From contig JADGJH010001093.1 in NCBI GenBank assembly GCA_027596945.1, forward strand, positions 1 to 11,995: DNA of 11,995 nucleotides, given 5' to 3'. Positions within the stretch are counted from its first letter, which is position 1. Every line of letters starts with the position of its first letter. A program made the translations under genes and the position numbers. The notes beneath the pieces are model-generated. The model searched no databases. It saw only the letters and a program-made list of their open reading frames with translations, and was not told the DNA's origin. The DNA is from Physocladia obscura. Its lineage: Eukaryota > Chytridiomycota > Chytridiomycetes > Chytridiales > Chytriomycetaceae. Below are positions 1 through 7,529 of this stretch, in pieces.

Positions 1-451
1 GGGGATCAATTGTTTTCTTAAACTTTACTGAGAATAAAATCGCAAATATACTGGTTGGATGGTTCAATAATTTTATTAAATGTTAACAATAACTGGTTTT
101 TGGTCACCTTCGGTTCTCTTTTCAAAGAAAACAAAATTTAGTCAATAAACCTTCCAACATTCCACAACCCATTATATTTAACAGGATTAATAATTCTGTC
201 TAATCTCAGTCCATACTCCGCGTTAACACAGACAAACAGACACACTAAACACGAATATGTGACCGCTAAAGAGGTGGTTGCCGTGAGCATCAACGTATCG
301 TCAATATCTGCAACACCAAAGATCTGTCCTCATTCCCAAAATCGAAATAAGCCCAATCTGTAATTTTCGGCTGCAGCACCAGGTGAATTGCCGTGTGTAC
401 CATTGGATCTATTGCGTTTTAAGGACGTTGAACAACAGATTCATTTTCACC
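1..451. other. AT-rich non-coding stretch, no confident gene
   Basis: No convincing gene is seen. The only coding-like scrap is on the minus strand at 403-290, a 37-codon ATG-to-TGA frame with a varied composition that includes a DWAYFDFGNEDRS stretch. It is too short to call and has no clear splice sites. The rest is AT-rich spacer with no obvious repeat. Confidence 0.5.
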
Positions 452-797
452 ATGGCTTTTGTGGCTTTAAGTTATGCGAAACATGAATTTAAGCCCAATG
501 CAACAGTACTCATGCCAAGAATAAGAATGTATTGAGGCGCACTGAAAAAAGTTCAGCCGAAAAATAAAAATAAACCTATCAAAGTTTTGATGAAAATAAA
601 AATCAAAAATTTCCTTTGCGTTTGAAATTGCAAAGCAGTAGAATATCGCAACGGCTTCAAAGATTTTAACCACTGTTATCAAGAAGAGAAAGCAGTATGT
701 TGATGGATTCAAGATTGATGCTTTCCTAAATATAGCCAGCCAATTGGAAGTAAAAGACAAAATTTCAAAGATTGAAGAGACTGTTGAAATGAATTAA
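452..797 (+). other. Coding-like scrap, possible spliced or decayed small gene
   Basis: An ATG at 452 in a good context (cacc before it, G after it) opens 25 codons beginning MAFVALSYAKHEFKPNATV and ends at a TGA. Further on, another frame from about 648 to the TAA at 795-797 reads like protein: it contains KILTTVIKKRKQYVDGFK and then a charged helical stretch ending in IEETVEMN. Joining the GT at 508 to the AG before position 648 would put the two in one frame as a protein of about 65 residues. That intron is only one of many possible pairs. No family is recognised. This could be a small gene, a relic exon pair or chance. Confidence 0.25.
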
Positions 798-819
798 ATA
801 ATTCATCTTGATTATTTAA
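794..819. terminator. Perfect 9-bp inverted repeat overlapping the TAA at 795
   Basis: TTAAATAAT at 794-802 is the exact reverse complement of ATTATTTAA at 811-819, with an 8-nt spacer. It sits on the stop codon of the coding-like scrap just upstream. In AT-rich DNA such a palindrome can occur by chance, so a role in RNA 3'-end formation is only a guess. Confidence 0.25.
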
Positions 820-912
820 TAATATTTGAAGAATGTAAGGCAATGCATTATTAATAAATAAGCATATTTTCTGAATATATTTATCAAACCATCTTTTAAT
901 TTATTTTTTCAG

Positions 913-1254
913 GAAGTGCAGTAGATTTTTGAAGAGGTGCTGTACTCAACCGTGGCAAACTTTTTGAGCGAAGCAATGAGGGCCCAATAGTGGCGGAGTC
1001 GAGCACTATTAGGGTGGTGCGGGAGTCGACAATGACGATAGTTCCTGAGGGGGGAGAAATTGAGGCACCACCGGAAACAGAGATTGTGTTCGCAACAGAC
1101 CAATAGTAAATAATGCTGGTGGAGGAGCCATCGGTGGTAGAGATATCGGAGGGTACGAGGGACGCGTAGAAGAAGTCGCAGGAACACAGAGACTTTTTTT
1201 GATGTTTGTCTCTGAGGAAACTTTTACCTTTTTAGTTCTTAGCTCCTATACAAA
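913..1254 (+). pseudogene. Coding-like region behind a strong 3' splice site, interrupted by stops
   Basis: Position 912 ends a near-ideal acceptor, a long T run followed by cag. The sequence after it is locally richer in G and C than its surroundings. One frame from about 977 reads as an acidic, Glu/Val/Thr-rich stretch that includes VRESTMTIVPEGGEIEAPP and LVEEPSVVEISEGT, but it is broken by TAG and TAA at about 1104-1109 and by another TAG. A second frame gives a glycine-rich stretch including NNAGGGAIGGRDIGGYEG, running open to a TGA near 1263. The first frame after the acceptor also meets a TAG quickly. I read this as an eroded exon or low-complexity transposon-derived sequence. No family is recognised. 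Confidence 0.25.
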
Positions 1255-1294
1255 CTCAAATTGAGAGAATTTTCATTATCAAAAACAGTGATTT

Positions 1295-1303
1295 TATATA
1301 AAA
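1295..1303 (+). promoter_or_regulatory. TATA-like element upstream of the dehydrogenase gene
   Basis: TATATAAAA lies about 270 bp before the ATG of the dehydrogenase gene, inside AT-rich DNA. It is the best TATA match in the intergenic stretch. The stretch between it and the ATG (about 1304-1571) is A-rich and without genes and would be the 5' leader. AT-rich background makes chance matches common. Confidence 0.3.
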
Positions 1304-1571
1304 GTCGTGCAACAACGTAAAAAATCATATACTGCTTACTTTCTGGCTGCAGGCGTTAGATAAAAAAAAAGAAGGAGGAAATGTGCCAAAGGATTGATGA
1401 TCTCTTCTCTGAATTGAACCAAAAAGGAAAATAGTGACATTTCAAATCAATTTGATTAATTTTTTCGAAATAATATTGAATAGATTAAAAAAATATCCAA
1501 ATATTTAACACGAAGAAAAAGAAAGCAAAAAAAGAAGGCCAGAGCAACAAAAAAAGGAAAAAAAAATAATA

Positions 1572-2682
1572 ATGAGCTTCCAGTTCAACTCTGAGACAAC
1601 AGCGGCGCAAGTTGCGTCAGTTTACAAGACATCCATTATTGGGAAAACTATTGTAATCACAGGCGCAAACACTGGCTTGGGAAAAGAAGCTGCCCGCAAC
1701 TTTGTCGCATACGGTGCCGCGAGAGTTATAATCGCGTGTCGCAATGCCGAGGCTGGCCAAGAAGCCGCTACGTTAATCAAGTCAGCCGCCACAAACACGG
1801 AAATTGTAGTCATGAAGCTGGATCTGGCAGATTTTTCAAGCGTTCGTGCTTTTGCCGCAGCTTATATTGCGACCGGATGGCCGCTGCATATTTTGGTGAA
1901 CAATGCAGGAATTATGGCTTTGCCTGAACGTGTTTTGTCGCCAGAAGGAAATGAGCTTCAGTAAGTTTGAAAATAAAACTTTTAAGATATCACTAAACTG
2001 TAAACAAAAAATACTACTTTACTTGTTTCAGATTTCACACAAACCATTTGGGGCACTTTCTTTTGACTAATCTACTAGCACATGTTCTCATTTCTTCAGC
2101 ACCGGCTCGTGTTGTTTCTGTCACATCTCTTGGTCACCAAATCAGTTCAGTTATTATTTTTTTTTAAGGTCAAACTGTTAATATAAATGCAGCCGGAATT
2201 CACTTTGACAATTTGAATTTCGAAGGAAACTATAACAAATGGCAGGCCTACGGACAAGCGAAAACTGCAAATATTTTGTTTGCAATTCAACTCAACAAGT
2301 TGTTGTCAACTCGTGGAGTTGAAGCATTCAGCGTTCATCCCGGTATTATCATGACAAACTTGATGCAGCATATGGAGAACGACGAAATGCAGGCTTTTGA
2401 ATGGATTGATGGAGAAGGTTCGTCTTTCACTTTTCCTTTTCTTTTCCATTTTCTCATTTATAAACAACAGGAAAAGTGATTGGAAATTTCAAATCAATTG
2501 AGCAAGGAGCTGCAACTCATGTTTTCGCAGCTGTGAGTACAGAACTGAATGGAAAAGGAGGGGCGTATCTTACCGACTGTGTCGTCACGCAAACTGAAAC
2601 CAAGGAGTCAAGAGACCCTTTTGCTGCAGAAAAATTGTGGAAAATTAGTGAAGAGAAGGTTGCACAAAAGTTCTCTTACTGA
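1572..2682 (+). CDS. Short-chain dehydrogenase/reductase (retinol dehydrogenase/WWOX/TIC32-like), 4 exons
   Basis: The join 1572-1960, 2032-2144, 2193-2417, 2471-2682 gives 312 residues, the usual length for this NAD(P)-dependent oxidoreductase group. Visible motifs are the Rossmann glycine motif TGANTGLG (residues 30-37), CRN after strand 2 (56-58, suggesting NADPH), NNAG (110-113), the conserved [13 protein letters not shown] stretch, the catalytic serine in VSVTSLGH (Ser162), the catalytic YGQAK (Tyr187, Lys191) and HPGIIMTN (216-223). The C-terminus, with a [10 protein letters not shown] and LWKISEE pattern, is typical of the group. The start is the first ATG of the open frame, with A at -3. 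Introns are 71 nt (gtaagt to ttgtttcag), about 48 nt (gttcag to atgcag) and 53 nt (gttcgt to aacag). The substrate cannot be told; homologs act on retinoids, steroids, lipids or chlorophyll-pathway compounds. The acceptor of intron 2 is chosen by fit to the family; alternatives also keep the frame. No signal peptide is evident. Confidence 0.9.
1961..2031 (+). other. Intron 1 of the dehydrogenase gene
   Basis: A 71-nt intron runs from gtaagt to ttgtttcag and contains a branch-point-like cactaaac. Removing it joins the end of exon 1 (GNEL plus a split CAA) to [11 protein letters not shown], exactly as in relatives. Reading through would meet a TAA at once. Confidence 0.92.
2145..2192 (+). other. 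Intron 2 of the dehydrogenase gene (acceptor ambiguous)
   Basis: The 48-nt choice (gttcag to aaatgcag) gives [17 protein letters not shown], which has the spacing usual between the catalytic serine and the YxxxK motif in this family. Ending at the AAG at 2168 instead (24 nt, or 36 nt if the donor is at 2133) also keeps the frame but inserts residues such as QTVNINAA. All options remove the in-frame TAA at 2165-2167. Confidence 0.65.
2418..2470 (+). other. Intron 3 of the dehydrogenase gene
   Basis: A 53-nt intron runs from gttcgt to aacaacag through a pyrimidine-rich middle. Its removal fuses WIDGEG to [20 protein letters not shown], the expected C-terminal continuation of the enzyme. Confidence 0.88.
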
Positions 2683-2719
2683 AAAGAAGTTTTGACTAAC
2701 CAAAAGAAAAAGCTTTCTT

Positions 2720-2725
2720 AATAAA
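2720..2725 (+). terminator. AATAAA polyadenylation signal of the dehydrogenase gene
   Basis: AATAAA lies 38 nt after the TGA stop (2680-2682). It is followed by two genomic A runs at about 2730-2753. This is the likely 3' end of the dehydrogenase transcript. Confidence 0.65.
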
Positions 2726-2809
2726 TGTGAAAAAAAAATGAAAAAAAAAAAAAATTGAAAGTTACAGACCCAAAGAAACTTGAAAAGACGCATACCTGAA
2801 GACGACACT

Positions 2810-4159
2810 ATGCCGCCATGCCCAGACCAGCTCGCCATCGAAAACTTGCTGGCCAAACTTTTGGAAATCATTACGCCGATAATTACTTCCATGATGACCC
2901 AGTTATTGGACTACATGGAAAAGAGACAGGAAGAACGGGAAATCAAATTAGTGGAGAAGTTCTCAGCACTCATTGTACAGATGGAAAACTCACCAAAACC
3001 ACAGCAGCCTCAACTCCAGCTGACGTCTGGACAATGCTCTCTTCCCACCCCTGCCTGAAAAAACCCTCGAAAATTTCTTGAAAATTCAGAAGACTCAACC
3101 GCGCAGCGACAAGGATGTAGCCGAATTGCCGCCGGCTCCAAAGAAACCCAATCAAGCCACGCGTCACAAAGCCGCCTGGAAATCTCGTCAGAAAACCTTG
3201 GAAGCACAGAAAGCAGAATTCAAAGCGGCCTTCGAGAAGGCAAAGCCAGAGGAGATCTCGGATCTCCAGATTGCCCCACCGAAGCCTACGACTCGCAACG
3301 AAGCATTAGTCCCAGTGGCACTACGTCTTCCGAAGCTGAATCCGATTGTGCTGCAGTCAAGCCAATAGAATTGGTCAAATCGTTAATCAAAGCCGAAACA
3401 GAGACAAACCAGCAACCTTCATCTCTCTGTTGGGAAATCCTCACATATGAAGTGCTCACAACGAAGTCGCATGCAGCCTCCCTGAAAGCGTCCTGGATGT
3501 ATGGAAATGGAAGTGTCATAGTGGATTTTGCAAGGGTTTTGTCATCTGTTTCGAACATACCTGGGAAGTTACCGATGACCAATCAGCAAGCCTTAGACTT
3601 GTTTGTCTTCCGTCGCGCCCGAGCCTTTGCCTGGTCGCGATCGAAGGAGTTAGACACTGCAATTTTGGCGAACCTTAGCATCGATATTCAGCGTCAGATT
3701 GTGAAGAAGTCAGTCGAATTCAGTGGACGTCGCGACAGCCCTCAGTATCGCTGGAGTTACTTGAGGATGAGCAGAACGTTAAGGGAGCTGGAGTCGAGTT
3801 TGAATGTGCAGATAATCAATGGAATGAACCAATAAATTCCATTATTCCATCTGTATTTTCGCTCGATCATACTTTCTGTTCTACTGATGATCGTTTCTCT
3901 TTATTAATTTATTTAGCCGACTCTTCCAAGATTTCAATTGAACCTGCAATGCCGTGTCATATCTCAGCTTTTGCGAAATGCAAACACCCAATTGGCTGCT
4001 CTTGTTACCATTGCAACCTCATGAATCTTTACCAAAATCTTCTCTGGAAGGTAATATGCCTGACTTGGAGGTGTCTCCGGCAAACATTGACCCCTCCACT
4101 CAGGTCCTGCCTCGTTTCAGTTACAGTTCTATATCTGTTTCTGTCTCGAATCAAATTGA
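2810..4159 (+). CDS. Unrecognised protein, tentative 5-exon model (or frameshifted relic)
   Basis: Three plus frames take turns looking coding. From the ATG at 2810 an acidic helical segment includes YMEKRQEEREIKLVEKF. From about 3107 a Lys/Ala/Glu/Pro-rich, probably coiled segment includes KAAWKSRQKTLEAQKAEFKA. From 3371 a folded-looking segment includes LDLFVFRRARAFAWSRSKEL. From about 3812 a segment ends in a Cys/His cluster, CKHPIGCSCYHCN. Removing GT-AG introns 3025-3106, 3325-3368, 3756-3811 and 4051-4120 (82, 44, 56 and 70 nt) gives one open frame of 365 codons ending at the TGA at 4157. The last intron (gtaata to gtttcag) is the best supported; the others have weak GTCT or GTTA donors. 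The frame from 3059 to 3838 is also open without splicing, so decay by small indels is a real alternative. I recognise no family. A 16-A run follows at 4224. Confidence 0.4.
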
Positions 4160-4223
4160 AATCTGTGCAGGCCCTCCACCGAATTTTATTGCCTGCCCAC
4201 TCCAGGAAATACATGGCTGCTCC

Positions 4224-4239
4224 AAAAAAAAAAAAAAAA
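4224..4239 (+). repeat. Genomic A16 tract
   Basis: Sixteen consecutive A bases lie 65 nt after the proposed stop of the unrecognised gene. This may be the poly(A) end of a retroposed sequence or a simple repeat. TTCAACA follows seven bases later, and the same heptamer follows the poly(A) tail of the retrotransposon at 6748-6754. Confidence 0.6.
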
Positions 4240-4644
4240 CAGCACTTCAACACATGATGTCAAATCAGAACCACATGTCAGCCACTAAGTTGCAGCATTT
4301 TCTTGATAATGCAGCTTCTTATTGCAGTTGCTATTATCGCCATATTTTAAAGCACAGCCTCCACAACAAATGTCGAGATAGAGACATTTGAGTGGACTTA
4401 GAGGTAGTGGGACTGTATAGTTTTTTAGATAATGCATTTTCAGTTCCGCCAGCAACAGCAGCAGCGACGGTTGTGGGTGTTGATGGGGTTTTATGGCTGT
4501 TGATGTTGCTAACTTCTTTCCGAGTATTATTGATTCTGTAAAAATCAAAATTCAAGAAATAAGTCACTTTAGAGAATTTCGAGTCACTGAAAATTTTCGG
4601 TGTCATTCATTGCCAGAAAATAGAACAAGTGCTATTCTGGGTAA
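4240..4644. other. No confident gene; CAG-rich patch and possible 5' part of the retroelement
   Basis: Open frames here are short and unconvincing on both strands. A small CAG/CAA-rich patch lies at about 4448-4467. A short palindrome (GCATT and AATGC arms at about 4294-4311) is present. The 5' end of the downstream retroelement may lie here, but nothing marks it. Confidence 0.4.
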
Positions 4645-5323
4645 AATGGTGGCTCTGTCTCCAGTGTTTTCACCTCAATCCTCTCATTTGATGCAACTCT
4701 TGCAGCTCACAAGAATGCAGTTATGTGCCCTGCTGCGTCAATGGACTTGTTTCTCCACTTGCAACCAATTCGGTTGTTTTCACCTGCCAGTGTCCAATCA
4801 GATACTAGAATGCAAACAAATGAGTCTCTGAGTATAGAAGATTTGCGTAACATTTTCAAGCTCTCAATCCCAACTGTAGCTAGTATTCTAGGGAGAACTT
4901 GACTAGCTGTGTCAGACCTCTCTGTGCTCAAAAATACAATGAAAAACTCAGAAAATATTGAAAGATGGGTCAAGTTGCTGATTTTTCCAATATGCGTTTT
5001 ACGTTGAGCACCTCTTTCTTCAACACCAAAAGCTGATGGGTCAAGGTAGTTATCTGGCATAATTGTATAACCCATTGCTATGTGGCACTCTGGTTTGTCT
5101 GGAATCCGCCACCTCAACTTTGACGCTCTCAAATATGATTAATCCAAATCAGATTTGATTGCTGAATGTTTTCCAGCAGCAAATCAGAATTCCCAAGTTG
5201 TATGCTGTAAAAGAAAGTTAAAGGATGGACAGTTTTTGGCAGCTCTACAAATTCTTAACTCAGGAGGAATGCATCCTTTTTCGCTTGAAACATTTAATCA
5301 GTTGGTGTCAAAACATCCTCAAA
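4645..5323 (+). pseudogene. Retroelement N-terminal part, up to the start of the RT domain
   Basis: One frame is protein-like throughout but interrupted by TGA, TAG and TAA codons (4903, 5014, 5047, about 5074 and 5140). Recognisable pieces are SIEDLRNIFKLSIPTVASIL, WVKLLIFPICVL (in relatives an aromatic-rich W...L..FP.CVL block) and, after 5200, KRKLKDGQFLAALQILNSGG followed by ETFNQLVSKHPQ, which precedes the RT fingers in the family. The minus-strand open frame over 4707-5132 is a shadow. Confidence 0.65.
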
Positions 5324-5795
5324 CTTTTGGGAGGCGCAGTCTCTGCAAACCAGTAATTTTACTCTGACCTTTTTCAAAGCATGTGGCTAAATGCTGTCAA
5401 TGTATTAAAAAATTGTCTGCACTTCAAGATCCTCAATTTCAATTGCTTCTTTTACAAGTTTATCTTGGAATCCCAAAGCTTACCTATGTGCTACAAACTT
5501 GCTCTCCATATTTTATTACTGAGGGAATTTCACAGTTGACAAAGCATTGCGTAAGGCTGTAGTACATATTATTGGGGCAGAATTTCAGGGTTTTCAATTC
5601 ACATTAGCTTCTCTTCCTCTAAAATATGGTGGACTTGGGATACTACAAGCCAAAGACCTGTCAAGTTTTGCTTTTATTGGCTTGGTAACATCAACTATGG
5701 AACTGCAAGCAAATATTCTTCAGATAAACAAAGCACAAATCAAGGAGTGTCCTTCATTTGTTGCCTCTCTCACATTTTTTGAAAACACACTTTAA
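5324..5795 (+). pseudogene. Retroelement segment after the missing palm (thumb region)
   Basis: LLGGAVS starts at 5324 in a new frame and corresponds to the block that follows the palm in relatives. It continues through NAVNVLKN, shifts frame at the A run near 5409, and goes on as LSALQDPQFQLLLLQVYLGI, then LQTCSPYF. After another shift near 5545 come FQFTLASLPLKYGGLGILQA and DLSSFAFIGLV. This GGLG block is a strong family marker. The YxDD-bearing palm and the rest of the catalytic core are absent. Confidence 0.72.
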
Positions 5796-6398
5796 TTGTG
5801 GAAATTCAAAGCCTCTTGTATCAGAATTGTCTGCCACACCAAAACCAAAATATTTTTAGCAGATCTCTTCTATAAAAGGTTGGCCCAAGATTTTTGCAAT
5901 ACAAGAGGCTTCAATCCATATTAGTTTGATACTATCTCTAATCACAGTTGTCTCCTCCCTAGACACTTGGCATTATTGGATTTACTACAACAGCCAGAGG
6001 CATCTGCATTCCTACTAGCACTGCCCATTAAAGGATTTGGGCTTTGCATGTCACCAATTGAGTACAGAATTATTCTTCAGTTTAGACTAATGATGAAACT
6101 ATTTACTGGCACACAGAAATGCCATGCTTGTCAAAGAATTCAAGACTCTTTTGGCAATCATGCTCTTGGCTGTACAGGAATTGGTGGTACATGGAGAAGA
6201 CACAATTATATTAGAAACATTCTGGCAAGCCTATGTCAACAAGTAGGAATTGTTTGTTGTGAAGATGGTGAAGTGGCCTTACCATCAGAATCTGGGGGCT
6301 TGTGGCCAGCTGACTATTTAGTTTATGACTTCTGGAAGGGCAAACAACTGTGCTTAGATGTTGAAATGATTCACTCACAATCTAATGGAGTTCACTGA
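5796..6398 (+). pseudogene. Retroelement C-terminal zinc knuckle and restriction-like endonuclease region
   Basis: The frame continues past a TAA (5793) and a TAG (about 5922). From 5967 it is intact and contains LLQQPEASAFLLALPIKGFG, the SPIEYRIILQFRLMMKLF helix, and a Cys-Cys-His-Cys knuckle at 6120-6173 (CHAC...FGNHALGC, CX2CX9HX3C). A TWRRH block is followed by WPADYLV (Asp codon 6312-6314) and LCLDVE (Asp codon 6357-6359). In relatives the motif is usually RPAD; here Arg is Trp. The arrangement matches the restriction-like endonuclease end of R2-type retrotransposons. By inference the endonuclease would have cut the target DNA; this copy is not functional. Confidence 0.75.
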
Positions 6399-6693
6399 AG
6401 ATTTTGAAGTAACAAAGCCTCTCAAAAAAGTGGAAGACAGGAAAAATGCCAAATATTGACAAGGCTGCGAAAATCTGGGATTTGCATTCTTACCTTTTGT
6501 GATGGACACAATTGGAGGCTTAGAAATTTCTGCACAGGAGTTTCTGGAGAAACTGAAGGATATCCTGGTACAAAGACATGTAGTCAGAGAAGACACTGGC
6601 CATACAATCATTTTTCAGAGAGTAGGTTTTGGATTGCAGAAAGCTATTGCACAATCCATCTCCTTAAGAATGGAATCAGAATTTCTCGTTTAG
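6385..6693 (+). pseudogene. Retroelement extreme C-terminus
   Basis: A frame shifted by one runs from 6385 to the TAG at 6691, with one TGA at about 6457. It shows FAFLPFVMDTIGG and IIFQRVGFGLQKAIAQSI, which match the conserved last block of this protein family (F.P...DT.G and F.RIG...QKG.A). It is followed by a T-rich 3' UTR-like stretch and the A14 tail. Confidence 0.65.
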
Positions 6694-6731
6694 TTTTCAC
6701 CTTTATTTCTTTTTCTTTTTCCTTGATTCTT

Positions 6732-6745
6732 AAAAAAAAAAAAAA
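6732..6745 (+). repeat. A14 tail of the retrotransposon
   Basis: Fourteen A bases close the element, as expected for a poly(A)-primed non-LTR insertion. The tail is preceded by about 38 nt of untranslated sequence after the last stop. Confidence 0.65.
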
Positions 6746-6758
6746 GGTTCAACAGGAC

Positions 6759-6766
6759 TATATAAA
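6759..6766 (+). promoter_or_regulatory. TATATAAA directly before the F-box ATG
   Basis: A perfect TATA-like octamer ends two bases before the F-box start codon. It is too close to the ATG to serve as a normal TATA box for this start unless translation begins further in. A TAA in the same frame overlaps it, so the coding region cannot extend upstream without an intron. Confidence 0.25.
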
Positions 6767-6768
6767 CA

Positions 6769-7500
6769 ATGGAATACAGTCTAACAAAATTGCCATTTGA
6801 TGTGCTGGTGAAAATTCTGGGGAAGATAGAGGCCAAGGAAGTCTATTGCGGTGCCGCACGAACGTGCTCACTGCTACACTCGGTGACTCAATCGAATGCA
6901 TTCTGGGTGGGTCAGTGCCAGACAGTGCAGCGTGTTCGGGTGGTTCCGTTGCTGCCATCGATTGCGGACTACAAGACATTGTTTGTCAAATATTATCATG
7001 CGAATTTGGTGACGCAAATCGGCGCTGCGAATAACCGCTGGAGATCTTACGCAAAGATTCGAAAGTATCCTTTTGAAGGCATGAACGATGACCCTGCCGT
7101 GAAAAGGGCATTTATAACTTCGTATTCCTCGGCGAGAGCAACGCATGATATAGATCTACGCAAATTGCCTGCTGGATTTCTGGAAATGCACCGAGCGCTT
7201 GAAGTGTCGTTTACGTTTGGTGGCTGGTCTGATGAAGATTTTCCGTTTCACGCAGCCATTGAATTCAAAGCCGTTTCTGGCGCCGCAGTGAATGTTCAAA
7301 TAACTACCATGCCTCGTACAAGATATTGTCATGGACCTCCAGCCTGGTGTACCATTTCTAAAACTATTGCTATTCCGGATGGTGACTATCACACAGCCAG
7401 GTTTAGATGGAAAGGAAAAGACTCAGAAGAATATAGTTCAATGCTTGCCAATGTTTCAGTTTTCTTCCGTATTTCAACTCAGTCTGACAGAATTCAATAA
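6769..7500 (+). CDS. F-box protein with FBA-like C-terminal domain
   Basis: This single open exon of 243 residues has no internal stops. Residues 5-46 form an F-box (LTKLPFDVLVKILGKI, ending near NAFW), the segment that binds SKP1 in SCF ubiquitin ligases. A linker with WRSYAKIRKYPFEG leads to a beta-rich region (about 109-235) that begins FITSYSS and includes DIDL, an FGGWSDEDF block and FRWKGKDSEEYSSMLANVSV near the end. These resemble landmarks of the F-box-associated (FBA/FBG) domain of FBXO2/FBXO6/FBXO44, which binds N-glycans on misfolded glycoproteins. The likeness is distant, so glycan binding is only a suggestion. The role is probably substrate recognition in SCF-mediated degradation in the cytosol. 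Base composition is less AT-rich than the surroundings. No AATAAA is seen just downstream. Its start lies 23 bp past a retrotransposon tail. Confidence 0.82.
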   Translation: MEYSLTKLPFDVLVKILGKIEAKEVYCGAARTCSLLHSVTQSNAFWVGQCQTVQRVRVVPLLPSIADYKTLFVKYYHANLVTQIGAANNRWRSYAKIRKYPFEGMNDDPAVKRAFITSYSSARATHDIDLRKLPAGFLEMHRALEVSFTFGGWSDEDFPFHAAIEFKAVSGAAVNVQITTMPRTRYCHGPPAWCTISKTIAIPDGDYHTARFRWKGKDSEEYSSMLANVSVFFRISTQSDRIQ

Positions 7501-7529
7501 CTAAATATTTGTTTGAGTAGTTTGAACAT

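Larger units (their letters stand above)
4645..6745 (+). mobile_element. Degenerate non-LTR retrotransposon with restriction-like endonuclease region, palm deleted
   Basis: Protein fragments follow the order of a reverse-transcriptase protein family found in many plant and protist genomes. These are an upstream region with WVKLLIFPICVL (about 4963-4998), the segment before the palm (KRKLKDGQFLAALQIL, ETFNQLVSKHPQ), then LLGGAVS (5324-5344), the thumb-like part with DPQFQLLLLQVYLGIPKL and LPLKYGGLGILQAKDL, and a C-terminal part with a zinc knuckle and a PAD...D endonuclease-like motif. It ends in an A14 tail at 6732-6745. About five stops in the first frame, frameshifts near 5415, 5545 and 6390, and loss of the whole catalytic palm make it dead. 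The 5' boundary is not visible, and no target-site duplication is proven. Confidence 0.78.

Noticed and set aside
909..1187. 92-codon minus-strand frame rich in Arg, Leu and His
   Set aside because: Odd composition is typical of an antisense shadow, and the plus strand carries a strong splice acceptor with protein-like frames.
3056..3058. Lone TGA in an otherwise open plus frame (2780-3838), as possible recoding or a variant code
   Set aside because: TGA is the natural stop of the dehydrogenase gene, and the frame with better codon character changes here, so an intron or frameshift is simpler than TGA readthrough.
3286..3582. 98-codon minus-strand open frame opposite the unrecognised gene
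   Set aside because: The plus strand has purine-first codon bias and a continuous protein-like reading here, so the minus frame is most likely a shadow.
4707..5132. 141-codon open frame on the minus strand
   Set aside because: The plus strand of the same stretch carries the recognisable N-terminal retroelement pieces, including WVKLLIFPICVL, in family order. The minus frame has no family features and starts without an ATG.
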